DNA of 64,000 nt from contig NZ_JAENIK010000004.1 in assembly GCF_016595465.1 (NCBI RefSeq), positions 868,001 to 932,000 of the forward strand, written 5' to 3'. This DNA comes from Luteolibacter yonseiensis. Lineage in GTDB: Bacteria; Verrucomicrobiota; Verrucomicrobiia; Verrucomicrobiales; Akkermansiaceae. Positions 1 to 8,283 of the stretch are shown piece by piece (within the stretch, counting starts at the first letter, position 1; every line of letters begins with the position of its first letter). Made by a program: the position numbers and the translations under genes. The notes below the pieces were generated by a model. That model made no database searches. It saw only the letters and a program-made list of their open reading frames with translations, and was not told the origin of the DNA.

Positions 1-936
1 GGCCGCGCCCTCGCCAAGGTAGGCTCGGACCGTCATGGTCCGGCAGCCTCCATTATTCCGATCCGCACGCTGTTCGGAGATTGGCAGATCCGGACATGGG
101 ACGGTCTTGTCGTCAGCAGAACGTACGACCCCGCCACTCTCGCGACTGCGGTGGTCCTCGCCATCGTGCTGCTGGCATCCGGCGGTGTTTTGTTCATCCA
201 GCAGAAACGTGCGCTCAGGCTCGCCAGCGAACGCGTCTCCTTTGTCAACCGGGTGTCCCACGAACTCGGCACGCCGCTTACGAATCTCACGCTGAATCTC
301 GACCTCGCCACGGAGGTCCTCACCTCCCGTCCCGCGGAGGCGCGCCGCCGGCTCGGCCTGGTGGCCGAGGAAATCGAGCGGTTGTCGCGTTTGGTCGCGA
401 ACGTCCTGACCTTTTCCCGCCGCGAACGGGATACTTTGGAACTCAAGCCCGTCCGCTGCATGCCCGGGGAAATCATCGGGCGCACGCTGGAAAGTTTCCG
501 CCCCGCGCTGGAACGGCGGGGAATCGTGATCGAAGCGCGGATTTCCGCTGACAATCCCGCGCTACTGGATGCCGATGCTCTCAGCCAGATCACCGGTAAC
601 CTTCTCTCGAATGTCGAAAAATACGCAACCGCAGGCCGGTGGTTGGGGCTGGAGGCGGTTCAGGATGGAGGCTTGCTCACCCTTGAGGTGCGCGATCATG
701 GGCCGGGCATCCCCGCCGTCTCCCGCCAGCGGATCTTCAAACCCTTCGAGCGCGTTCTCCAGACGACCAACGAAGGTGCCAGCGGCACCGGCCTGGGACT
801 CGCCATCGGCCAAGACCTCGCCGGGCGAATGGGTGGTACGCTTGAACTAATGGAAACCGGGCAGGGCGCGGCTTTTCGCCTGAGAATCCCGGCTCCACCC
901 GCCCTTGCCATTGTCACCGATACCGACGCCGCATGA
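1..936 (+). CDS. Sensor histidine kinase, 5' end outside window
   Basis: The frame is open from the first base, so the N-terminal sensor region lies outside the window. The visible 311 codons begin with the end of a periplasmic segment, then one membrane helix (codons about 49-67). A HisKA H-box follows, reading SHELGTPL, with the phospho-acceptor His at codon 87. The HATPase_c domain has an N-box (NLLSN, Asn at codon 200), a G1 box (RDHGPGIP), an F box (IFKPFERV) and a G2 box (GTGLGLAI), so the catalytic domain looks intact. The H-box carries Gly where most kinases have Arg. The gene overlaps the downstream response regulator by ATGA, which makes them a translationally coupled two-component pair. 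The signal sensed cannot be inferred. Confidence 0.9.
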   Translation, partial: GRALAKVGSDRHGPAASIIPIRTLFGDWQIRTWDGLVVSRTYDPATLATAVVLAIVLLASGGVLFIQQKRALRLASERVSFVNRVSHELGTPLTNLTLNLDLATEVLTSRPAEARRRLGLVAEEIERLSRLVANVLTFSRRERDTLELKPVRCMPGEIIGRTLESFRPALERRGIVIEARISADNPALLDADALSQITGNLLSNVEKYATAGRWLGLEAVQDGGLLTLEVRDHGPGIPAVSRQRIFKPFERVLQTTNEGASGTGLGLAIGQDLAGRMGGTLELMETGQGAAFRLRIPAPPALAIVTDTDAA

Positions 937-1619
937 AAATCCTCATCGCCGAAGACGATCCGCTCACGCTTGATGCCCTCGCAGCCTGCGTCGAGAGCGA
1001 TGGGTTCACCGCCCTGCGCGCGGCGGACGGACGCCAGGCGCTCGACCTCTGGAGATCGGACCGACCGGATCTGCTGTGTCTGGACATCATGATGCCGGGA
1101 GTGGACGGCTACGAGGTCTGCCGCCGGGTACGCGCCGGAAACCGTGACATTCCCATCCTGTTCCTTTCCGCGAAGAATCAGGAAATCGACGTGGTGGTCG
1201 GACTGGATCTCGGGGCCGATGATTTCATCCGCAAGCCCTTCACGCGCGCCGAGGTGATGGCCCGCATCCGTTCCGCCCTCCGCCGCATCGCACCACGGGA
1301 GGGGAAGGACGACTTCCAACTCGGTGATCTCCGCATCCGGCCACGTGCCATGATCGCCGAGAGGGATGGGAAATCCATCGAGCTCACACCGCGCGAGGTC
1401 ACCATGTTGCGTCTGCTCCACGACCATCGCGGTGACCCTGTCTCGCGCGACGCCTTCCTCGATACCTGCTGGGGCATCGATTATTTTCCGGACTCCCGCA
1501 CGCTCGACCAGCATGTCTTCCTCCTGAGGAAGAAGATCGAGCGGGATCCCGCGAATCCGGTGATCATCCAGACGGTGCGGTCGGCGGGATATCGGTGTGG
1601 TGCGGTCGTCCCGGGTTGA
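933..1619 (+). CDS. OmpR/PhoB-family response regulator
   Basis: A 228-aa protein. The receiver domain (about residues 1-118) has the acidic pocket E7/D8/D9, phospho-acceptor D51 in LDIMMPG, S79 in the switch position and K101 in RKPF. The C-terminal winged-helix trans_reg_C domain (about 130-225) includes ELTPREVTMLRLL and the VRSAGYRC wing. The start overlaps the kinase stop by 4 bp, so the two are made together. It is expected to bind DNA as a phosphorylation-controlled dimer; its targets are unknown. Confidence 0.92.
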   Translation: MKILIAEDDPLTLDALAACVESDGFTALRAADGRQALDLWRSDRPDLLCLDIMMPGVDGYEVCRRVRAGNRDIPILFLSAKNQEIDVVVGLDLGADDFIRKPFTRAEVMARIRSALRRIAPREGKDDFQLGDLRIRPRAMIAERDGKSIELTPREVTMLRLLHDHRGDPVSRDAFLDTCWGIDYFPDSRTLDQHVFLLRKKIERDPANPVIIQTVRSAGYRCGAVVPG

Positions 1620-1681
1620 TCTCCTGCCACGACAAATGGTCTCGCCAGCGTGCCCTCCATTGTAATTGGGTATTGCCGGTC

Positions 1682-2089
1682 ATGAAGATCCTCCATCTTT
1701 CAGATCCGACGCACGGCTGGATCAACATCACCTTCGGAAAAGAGCCGGAGACCTATACGGTGACCGCTTCAGGCGTTCCAAACGATTGTCTCTTGGATTT
1801 GGCTGCGGCCACGATACGGATTGCGAAGGGATCGGTTTTCGAAACGGTTCGATTCTCACTCGAACCGGATTTCATGACCTGCCGGTTGCAGCGGGAATCT
1901 GATTCGATCCGTATCGTCATCATGAGCCCGGATCATGTTGCTCCTGTTTTCGAGGCGGCGTTTTCTCTCCAGGCGTTTACGCGCAGACTCCGGTTTGAGT
2001 TGCTCCGGATCGAATCCCGTTGTTCGACCGACCACGGATGGACCCGACCGTTTCCCTATCAGGAAGTGGACCTGCTGGATAAAAACTGA
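1682..2089 (+). CDS. Hypothetical protein, 135 aa
   Basis: I chose ATG 1682 because longer in-frame starts read into the intergenic region after the response regulator. The product has no signal peptide and no membrane segment. It is a mixed alpha/beta sequence with no motif I recognise. It is more AT-rich than its neighbours and is followed by another orphan gene in the same direction, so recent acquisition is plausible. No function is proposed. Confidence 0.6.
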   Translation: MKILHLSDPTHGWINITFGKEPETYTVTASGVPNDCLLDLAAATIRIAKGSVFETVRFSLEPDFMTCRLQRESDSIRIVIMSPDHVAPVFEAAFSLQAFTRRLRFELLRIESRCSTDHGWTRPFPYQEVDLLDKN

Positions 2090-2170
2090 TCTTCGGCCAT
2101 GCCCGCATATTCCACATTTAAAGCCATGGATAATAGTCTGGCCGGGTGAAATAAATCGCTGCAGTTGTTC

Positions 2171-2187
2171 GGTATACGAATTATACC
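2171..2187. promoter_or_regulatory. Small palindrome upstream of orphan gene
   Basis: GGTATA and TATACC arms flank the centre CGAAT. The site lies 14-30 bp before the ATG at 2201, in an AT-rich stretch of otherwise GC-rich DNA. The placement suits an operator or a -10 element. No regulator is known. Confidence 0.3.
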
Positions 2188-2200
2188 GCTGGTTCTGATA

Positions 2201-2611
2201 ATGCATATTTTCCTACAACGTGCCGACGGTGAATTGCGCCAGCTTGGCCATGTCGACGTGGACGAAGCGCTCGAACTTTTCCGGCAACAGGATTGGGAGT
2301 CGGAGATGTCGACCGAGGACCGGTTGATATCTGACGGTCGCAGTTGGTTCTCGACGCATATGGAATGGGTTCACGACGGAGGTTCCTCCCTAACCATCTC
2401 CCCATCCGACCGAGGTTCGATGATCATCTACCGCAGCGGGAGGAAATACCGGCTGCTAGGAGTGATTCCCACACCAGCTCACGAAGTGTTTGCGGTCAGG
2501 GATGTGCCTGATGATGCCTTGAAAGGAATTTTGGATTGCTTCTATCGAGCGGATCGGGGGATGGAAAAACTGCTTCGAAAGTCCGGCCTTTCAACTCAAA
2601 TTTTTGGTTAA
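2201..2611 (+). CDS. Hypothetical protein, 136 aa
   Basis: The ATG at 2201 is preferred over a TTG at 2165 because residues upstream of it do not look coding and a palindrome lies there. The product is soluble and acidic in its first third, beginning with the residues MHIFLQRADGELRQLG. No catalytic motif or transmembrane segment is visible. It follows the other orphan (1682-2089) by 111 bp on the same strand and may be co-acquired. I do not recognise the family. Confidence 0.6.
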   Translation: MHIFLQRADGELRQLGHVDVDEALELFRQQDWESEMSTEDRLISDGRSWFSTHMEWVHDGGSSLTISPSDRGSMIIYRSGRKYRLLGVIPTPAHEVFAVRDVPDDALKGILDCFYRADRGMEKLLRKSGLSTQIFG

Positions 2612-2621
2612 CAATGAGGCG

Positions 2622-2809
2622 GCACCGGCATCCCCGCCTGCCCTTTCACCGGGGCGAGGGGAAGGGCGGCAAGTTCCGGGAGGGCAGCGATCAGTGATGG
2701 GAAGGGAGGGGTGAGCCTCGCGGTGTCATGTTTACTACTTCTCGCTGATCGCTGCTCACCCGGCACTTGCCGCTTCGGATGGTGAAAGGGCAGGCGGGAA
2801 TGCCGGTGC
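2622..2809. repeat. Nested long inverted repeat (REP/MITE-like)
   Basis: Two concentric inverted repeats make a 188-bp near-palindrome. The outer arms 2622-2650 and 2781-2809 match in 28 of 29 positions as reverse complements. The inner arms 2666-2694 and 2745-2773 match in 26 of 29. The central loop is about 50 bp. It fills most of the 302-bp gap between convergent genes (2611 and 2914). There is no T-tract, so it is not a standard terminator. The form resembles a non-autonomous palindromic element or a doublet REP unit. No coding capacity is seen inside. Confidence 0.8.
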
Positions 2810-2816
2810 GGGCCGC

Positions 2817-2873
2817 TCACAGCAGTTCCAAGCGCCAGTCGAGGTAATCGGGATCGTCTTCGGCGGAGGTCAT
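2817..2873 (-). CDS. Possible 18-codon micro-ORF
   Basis: An ATG-to-TGA frame encodes 18 residues of acidic-aromatic composition (contains DDPDYLDWRLELL). It lies about 40 bp beyond the stop of the membrane-protein gene on the same strand, directly beside the palindromic repeat. No ribosome binding site is visible. It may be a real microprotein at the end of that operon or chance. Confidence 0.2.
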   Translation of the reverse strand: MTSAEDDPDYLDWRLELL

Positions 2874-2913
2874 GGCGGGTTCGTGATATGGATTCGGGAG
2901 ATTGTGCGGGTGG

Positions 2914-3645
2914 TTATTTCGCGGCGTTTTGCGGTGTCGGGCGGGACAGGGATTCTCCGATGGTCTCGCCCCAGTGCTGGAGGAAGAATTTCTTCTCTTG
3001 GGTGAGCAGGACGGGGGAGCGGCCGAGGATGGGACGGAGCGAGGTGGTCATCTGCAGGGTGACGAGCAGGAACACCGCGCTCCAGATGACGAGCGGTCCT
3101 TTCTGTGTGCCCCCGGTGGTGAAGACGACGGATTTCAAGAAACGCAGGGCGAAAACGAGGGCGATGATCCATGTGCCGATGGCGAGGGTGCCGATGAAAC
3201 CGAAGGAGTCGGTGGATTCCGCGAAGATCCAGATGGCGGGCGCGAAGCCGAGCAGCAGCAGCCCGGCGAGCGCGAGCGCTCCGGCGAGGCAGGCGGCGAG
3301 TTGGGAAATGCCGACCCGCGCCCCCGCCAGGGTGGAGAAGATGTAGAGGCTCGGGAAGCAGATGAGGCCGGAGAAAAGCAGGCCGGTGGTGATCTTCAAC
3401 GGAGCCGCCCACAGTTGCTCGTGTTTCGCGAAGCAGCCGATGACGAAACCGAAGCAGAGGATGGATACCACGGCGACGAGCGCGAGTTTCCCGGTCGCTC
3501 CATGATCCGGTTCGGACAACCGTTCCACGAGGGAGTGCGGGCGGCGGAGGAGGGCCTCGAAGAGGGATTTCAGATCAAGCTTCGCAGGCAACGGAGCTTC
3601 GAGAGGTGGAGGTACTGCAGGTGTGGGATTTTCAGGCGTGTTCAT
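2914..3645 (-). CDS. Polytopic membrane protein
   Basis: A 243-aa protein with a proline-rich cytoplasmic N-terminus (PTPAVPPPLEAPLPAKL) and about five or six hydrophobic helices between residues 50 and 205. Examples are the segments around LVAVVSILCFGFVIGCF and LAGALALAGLLLLGFAP. Its ATG overlaps the stop of the upstream membrane-protein gene by 4 bp, so the two are translationally coupled and probably form a complex. The layout recalls Yip1-like membrane proteins, but no diagnostic motif is visible and the function is unknown. Confidence 0.75.
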   Translation of the reverse strand: MNTPENPTPAVPPPLEAPLPAKLDLKSLFEALLRRPHSLVERLSEPDHGATGKLALVAVVSILCFGFVIGCFAKHEQLWAAPLKITTGLLFSGLICFPSLYIFSTLAGARVGISQLAACLAGALALAGLLLLGFAPAIWIFAESTDSFGFIGTLAIGTWIIALVFALRFLKSVVFTTGGTQKGPLVIWSAVFLLVTLQMTTSLRPILGRSPVLLTQEKKFFLQHWGETIGESLSRPTPQNAAK

Positions 3646-4406
3646 GGTTTTCTGTTGATTGCATGGTTGGTGGTCAGGGCGCTGGCGATGGGAATGAAGA
3701 TGGAAAGGACGATGGCGCAGAGCAGCGGGATGCCGTTGCCGCCGGTGACCTGTTGGATGGATGCCCAGACCGCGAAGTAGAAGTTCCCGTCCATGGGATG
3801 CTCGCGGAGAAACTGGACCTCAAGCCGTGGCGTGCCGAAAAACGGCCGCAGGATCCACGAGAACTGCGCGCCGAGGAATCCATTGCCCCCGAGCCACGCC
3901 AGCAGGGTGGCGGTTGCGGCCATGCGGGTCGGCGCACGGGCCGCGAGCAGGCGATGCAGGTGGATGTTCGCGGCGATACCCGCCAATCCGATGAGAACGG
4001 TGTGCGTGACAAGGTAGGCGGCGTGGGCGTTTTGAGCGCCGGCGGCGTCAGGGGCCGGGGCATTCCAAGCCAACAGGAAGGTGACGGGGGAGAGGGAGCC
4101 GAGCATGACCCCGGCGAGGGCGAAGGCGCTGAGCAGGGCGAAGAACGACTGGCGGAAACCCAGGCCGGTGCCGAGAAGGAGGCCGAGGAGTCCGTTCAGC
4201 AGGGAATTGCAGGCCCGGGTGAGCGCGACGAGCAGCGGAAGTTTCACCGCCACGTAAACACCCATGAGCGGATCCCGCCAATACCCGACGGAAAAACCAT
4301 AACACGCCAGCCCCGCAACCGCCATCAGCGCGACCCGGACGATGCGCCCGGGCGTGGGCGCGTCCAGCCAACCGGTGTCAGGCTGGATCAGGCGGCGTAG
4401 GTGCAT
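3642..4406 (-). CDS. Polytopic membrane protein, partner of the downstream gene
   Basis: A 254-aa protein with roughly six membrane helices, starting with a short basic N-terminus (MHLRRLIQ). Hydrophobic segments include RIVRVALMAVAGLACYGF and LLCAIVLSIFIPIASAL. A polar stretch near residues 115-130 separates the halves. The 4-bp overlap with the next gene shows coupled translation. Such two-gene membrane pairs have no assigned role that I know of. Confidence 0.75.
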   Translation of the reverse strand: MHLRRLIQPDTGWLDAPTPGRIVRVALMAVAGLACYGFSVGYWRDPLMGVYVAVKLPLLVALTRACNSLLNGLLGLLLGTGLGFRQSFFALLSAFALAGVMLGSLSPVTFLLAWNAPAPDAAGAQNAHAAYLVTHTVLIGLAGIAANIHLHRLLAARAPTRMAATATLLAWLGGNGFLGAQFSWILRPFFGTPRLEVQFLREHPMDGNFYFAVWASIQQVTGGNGIPLLCAIVLSIFIPIASALTTNHAINRKP

Positions 4407-4498
4407 GCCGCATACTCAAGATCTTCCGTGTGAACCGCGGATGCCGGCTGCGTGAAAATTCCATGAAATCACGGAGCGATGTCCTGGCAATCGTCGTT

Positions 4499-5203
4499 TC
4501 AGGACGCGGCGCTCATCTCGCCCGCGCTCCAATTTTTCAAGGACTTGAGGTATTTGACCGCCACCTCCGTCCTTGAGCGGACGTTGAGTTTCCGGAAAAT
4601 GGTGCGGATGTGCGTGCGGACGGTTTCCAAGCCCACATCCATCTGGCAGGCGATTTCCTTGTTGGTGCAGCCTTCGGCGATGAGCCGGGCGACGACGGTC
4701 TCGCGTGGCGTGAGAGGCTCCGAGGTCTTGTCCAACCGGGTCTTCTGTCCGCGGGTGTGGAGTTTTTCGATCACGCTGCGGGCCATCTCCGTGACGGTGT
4801 TTTCACAACCGAAAGGAGGGACGGTTCCGGAGGAGCCCATTCCGCCGCCGGGAGTGGGTTTGATGAAGTAACCACAGGCTCCGGCCTGGATGGCTTCGGA
4901 GATCCGCTGGGGGTTCGCATCCAGCGAGACGATCATCACCTGTACGTCCGGCATCAGCCGTTTCAGAGCCGCGGTGGCGGCGATGCCGGAGATGCCGGGC
5001 AGGTCGATGTCCATCAGGACCATGAGCGGGCGGGCTTCGCCGATCTTCTGCAGGCACTCCTTCGCGGAATGCCAGACACCGGCACAACGGGTGTTGGGTG
5101 CGGCATCCACCGCGCGGCGCAGGTTTTCGGCAAGGATGTGGTTTCCTTCCACGATGCCGACTGTGACTGCGTGATCGAATTCCAGGGGTGTGTCAGAATA
5201 CAT
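4499..5203 (-). CDS. NarL/LuxR-family response regulator
   Basis: A 234-aa protein from the ATG at 5203. A TTG start 60 codons upstream would add a non-homologous extension, so it was rejected. The receiver domain has E19, the likely phospho-acceptor D65 in LMDIDLPG and the conserved Lys in YFIKPTPGG. A glycine/serine-rich insert follows that Lys. The C-terminal LuxR helix-turn-helix contains LTPRETVVARLIAEGCTNKE and VRTHIRTIFRKLNV. It has no kinase beside it and is divergent from the ECF sigma gene across 200 bp. Its partner kinase must be elsewhere. Confidence 0.9.
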   Translation of the reverse strand: MYSDTPLEFDHAVTVGIVEGNHILAENLRRAVDAAPNTRCAGVWHSAKECLQKIGEARPLMVLMDIDLPGISGIAATAALKRLMPDVQVMIVSLDANPQRISEAIQAGACGYFIKPTPGGGMGSSGTVPPFGCENTVTEMARSVIEKLHTRGQKTRLDKTSEPLTPRETVVARLIAEGCTNKEIACQMDVGLETVRTHIRTIFRKLNVRSRTEVAVKYLKSLKNWSAGEMSAAS

Positions 5204-5403
5204 GGTGGCGGTGGGTTCGATGCGGCCGGATCTGGCAGCACTTTTCCCCAGAAGCGGAATTCCGGAAAATTTCCCGACAGTGGCGGTGATTTTCTTTCCA
5301 TGGAAATCCCGCCGGGACGGCCCGCGTCGTGAAATTTCCTTGCTGAGCGCATACCCGGCGGCAACCCTGCCATCGTCACGCAAGGGGAAAAATCCTCAGG
5401 AAA

Positions 5404-5964
5404 ATGGATACCGATGGACATTCTTTCGCAGACTTGTCGTCCGAGCAGCTGTTGCCGCTGGTCTACGACGAACTGCGGCGTCTTGCGGCATCCCGCATGG
5501 CGCGGGAGTCCGCGGGAATGACCTTGCAGCCGACCGCGCTGGTCCATGAGGCATGGCTCCGCCTGTCGGAGAAAGGCGGGAGAAACTGGAACGACCGCAC
5601 CCATTTCTTCCGCGCGGCGGCGCTGGCCATGCGCCGCATCCTGGTGGACCGCGCGCGGCAGAAATCCAGCCTCAAGAGCGGCGGGTTGCGGGCGGAGTTG
5701 GACATCACCGCGATGACCCCGGTGGAGGTCACGCCGGACGAACGCCTGCTGCTGATCGACGAGAGCCTCCAGCGCCTGGAAAAAGAAGACCCGGAGAGCG
5801 CCCGCATCGTCCTGCTCAAGTTTTTCGCGGGACTTACCAACCAGGAGGCGGCGGCCACGCTCGGAGTGAACGTCCGCACCGTCGAGCGGCAATGGGCCTA
5901 TGCGAAGGCGAGTTTGTTTCAGATGGTGAAGGAAATCGAGGACGGGTCACGCCCCCCCCATTGA
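5404..5964 (+). CDS. ECF-type RNA polymerase sigma factor (TIGR02999-like)
   Basis: A 186-aa protein. Region 2 includes LVYDELRRLAASRM and LVHEAWLRL, typical of the ECF subgroup common in Acidobacteria, Planctomycetes and Verrucomicrobia. Region 4 includes LKFFAGLTNQEAAATLGVNV and RTVERQWAYAKASL for -35 recognition. No anti-sigma gene is adjacent. Instead a membrane Ser/Thr kinase follows 52 bp downstream, the usual partner for this subgroup, which suggests control by phosphorylation. Confidence 0.9.
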   Translation: MDTDGHSFADLSSEQLLPLVYDELRRLAASRMARESAGMTLQPTALVHEAWLRLSEKGGRNWNDRTHFFRAAALAMRRILVDRARQKSSLKSGGLRAELDITAMTPVEVTPDERLLLIDESLQRLEKEDPESARIVLLKFFAGLTNQEAAATLGVNVRTVERQWAYAKASLFQMVKEIEDGSRPPH

Positions 5965-6016
5965 GGGGTGTCGGTTTTTTTCGCCGCCTTACGCTTCTCA
6001 GCAGGAAGTTGGAAAA

Positions 6017-8275
6017 ATGACGGGATCCAGAGAAATTGAAAAAGCCCTGTTTGAGGCGGCGGTCATCATCGACGCACCGGACGTGCGCGAGGTGTTCCTC
6101 GACCAGGCGTGCGAGGACGCCGCGCAGCGGACACGTCTCGTACGGCTGCTGGCGGCGCACGAGGCGGCGGACGGATGGATGGAGGAAGCCGAGCACGCCC
6201 GCACAGTGGTGGCGGCGGAGGCGTATGAGAATCTGACGGAGATCCCCGCGGGAGCGGCATCGGCAGCAGGGGATTATTTCCCCGAATCCGACGGACCGGG
6301 CACCTGGATCGGGCGCTACAAGGTGCTGGAACGGATCGGCGAGGGAGGATGCGGTGTGGTCTACCTCGCGGAGCAGATGGAGCCGGTACAGCGCCTCGTG
6401 GCGCTCAAGGTCATCCGGCTTGGCATGGATACGGAAAATGTCATCGCCCGGTTTGAAATGGAGCGGCAGTCGCTCGCCGTGATGGACCACCCGAACATCG
6501 CCCGCGTGTTGGACGCCGGGGCGACGGAGGCGGGGCGTCCGTATTTCGTCATGGAGTGGGTGCGGGGCACGCGCATCACGGACTATTGCAACGAGAACCG
6601 GTTGGACGTCCGGCAGCGTATCGACCTGTTTATCTCCGTCTGCCACGCCATCCAGCACGCGCACCAGAAGGGAGTCATCCACCGGGACATCAAGCCGTCG
6701 AACATCCTCATCACCCTCCACAACGGCCGGCCCGCGCCGAAGGTGATCGACTTCGGAATCGCGAAGGCCACCTCGGGAAAATCCGTGGGAGAGACGATGC
6801 TCACCGCGAACGAGCACTTCGTCGGCACGCCGGTTTACATGAGCCCGGAACAGGCGGATCGCAAGGGGCTGGATGTGGACACCCGCAGCGACGTGTACAG
6901 CCTCGGCATCCTGCTTTACGAACTCCTCGCCGGGCGCACGCCTTTCGATCCGAAGGAGCTGGCCACCGCGGGGGTGATCGAAATGCGGCAGATCCTCATG
7001 GAGCGGGAGCCGCCCGCTCCGTCCGCGCTGCTCCGCACGTTGGATCGTGAAAAACTGGCGGAAACGGCGGCCTGTTGTCATACCGAGCCGGCGAAACTCA
7101 TCTCCACCGTGAAGGGGGATCTCGATTGGGTGGTGATGAAAGCGCTGGAGAAAGACCGCCAGCGCCGCTATGAGACGGTCAACGCGCTGGCCATGGACCT
7201 GCGGCGCTTCATCGATAACGAAGCGGTCACCGCGAGCCCTCCGAGCCAGATCTATCTGTTCCAGAAATTCGTCCGGAGAAACCGGCTGGCCGTCACTTCC
7301 GTGGCGGGTGTGGCGGCGGCGCTGGTGCTCGGGATGGGCCTCGCCTATGGCTCCTACCTGCGCGAGCACAAGGCGCGGCAGGAACAGGCCCATCTGCGCG
7401 AGATCGCCGAAACGGCCCGCACGAACGAGGAGAAACTCCGTTCGAACGCGACCGTCCGCGAGAACATCGCACAGGTGGCCGTGCTCATGAGCGAAGGGAA
7501 AACCGAGGAAGCGGATGCCCAGCTCCGGCTCACGCCGCTCGCCTCCGTCGAGCCATCGCTGGAAGCGGCGAACGTCCTGCGCTCGCTCGGCGGTTGGAAC
7601 GCGCTGCGCGGCCGGTGGCCGCAGGCGTCCGAGTGTTTCCTGCTGCTCACCCAGGCGAACCGCATCACCAGTCCCGAACGGATTTACGCGAACAACGACC
7701 TCGTCGCTCCGGGACCCGCGCTGGTGGAAAACGGCAACCGTGAGGATTTCAGAAAGTTCCGGGACTGGGTGATCGCGCGGTTTGGAGACACCACCGAGCC
7801 GCGTGTGGCTTCGCAAATCATCCAGGCCACTCTTCTGCTCCCGGCGGATTCTGATTTCCTGAGGAAACTGGAACCCTGCAAGACCACGATCGAGAGCGCC
7901 CACGCGGCGAAACCCGGTGCCGAAAACGGCACGGGCGTCTGGAGGACCTGGTCGATGGCCCTCTACGAATACCGCCGTGGCGACTACGAACAGGCTCTCA
8001 TCTGGGGGGGGATTTCCGCCGCTTTCCGGGACCCGAACTCCTGTACCTCGGCGATCCGGCATCCGGTGATGGCGATGGCGCACTATGGTGCCGGGCGGAC
8101 CGACGCGGCCCGGGCTGAGCTGGCGAAAGCCCGCGAGCTCATCCACTTCGCCTTCACGCCGGAATTGGAGCCATCCTACGAACCGGTCGGTCGCGGCCAA
8201 GGCTATTGGTGGGACTGGGTGCTGGCGAGGATCCTTTACCGTGAAGCGGAAACCCTCATCGAAACGAAATCCTGA
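6017..8275 (+). CDS. Membrane-anchored Ser/Thr protein kinase
   Basis: A 752-aa protein. A helical N-terminus (about 1-95) precedes a Hanks-type kinase domain (about 103-380). The domain has a Gly loop (IGEGGCGVVYLAEQ), catalytic loop HRDIKPSN near residue 222 and DFGIAKA near residue 245, so it should be active. One transmembrane helix lies near residues 423-446. The C-terminal half is an alpha-helical, TPR-like sensor region. It is in an apparent operon with the ECF sigma factor and is expected to phosphorylate it or its partner. The following hydrolase gene starts 8 bp after the stop. Confidence 0.9.
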   Translation: MTGSREIEKALFEAAVIIDAPDVREVFLDQACEDAAQRTRLVRLLAAHEAADGWMEEAEHARTVVAAEAYENLTEIPAGAASAAGDYFPESDGPGTWIGRYKVLERIGEGGCGVVYLAEQMEPVQRLVALKVIRLGMDTENVIARFEMERQSLAVMDHPNIARVLDAGATEAGRPYFVMEWVRGTRITDYCNENRLDVRQRIDLFISVCHAIQHAHQKGVIHRDIKPSNILITLHNGRPAPKVIDFGIAKATSGKSVGETMLTANEHFVGTPVYMSPEQADRKGLDVDTRSDVYSLGILLYELLAGRTPFDPKELATAGVIEMRQILMEREPPAPSALLRTLDREKLAETAACCHTEPAKLISTVKGDLDWVVMKALEKDRQRRYETVNALAMDLRRFIDNEAVTASPPSQIYLFQKFVRRNRLAVTSVAGVAAALVLGMGLAYGSYLREHKARQEQAHLREIAETARTNEEKLRSNATVRENIAQVAVLMSEGKTEEADAQLRLTPLASVEPSLEAANVLRSLGGWNALRGRWPQASECFLLLTQANRITSPERIYANNDLVAPGPALVENGNREDFRKFRDWVIARFGDTTEPRVASQIIQATLLLPADSDFLRKLEPCKTTIESAHAAKPGAENGTGVWRTWSMALYEYRRGDYEQALIWGGISAAFRDPNSCTSAIRHPVMAMAHYGAGRTDAARAELAKARELIHFAFTPELEPSYEPVGRGQGYWWDWVLARILYREAETLIETKS

Positions 8276-8283
8276 TTTTCGAA

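Noticed and set aside
5295-5306. TTTCCATGGAAA palindrome between the LuxR-type regulator and ECF sigma genes
   Set aside because: A single short palindrome with no second copy or promoter relation that I could define; chance is likely.
5834-8200. Long open frame opposite the Ser/Thr kinase gene (788 codons)
   Set aside because: It has no recognisable domain and Arg/His-rich composition. It is explained by strong GC-biased third positions of the kinase gene on the other strand.
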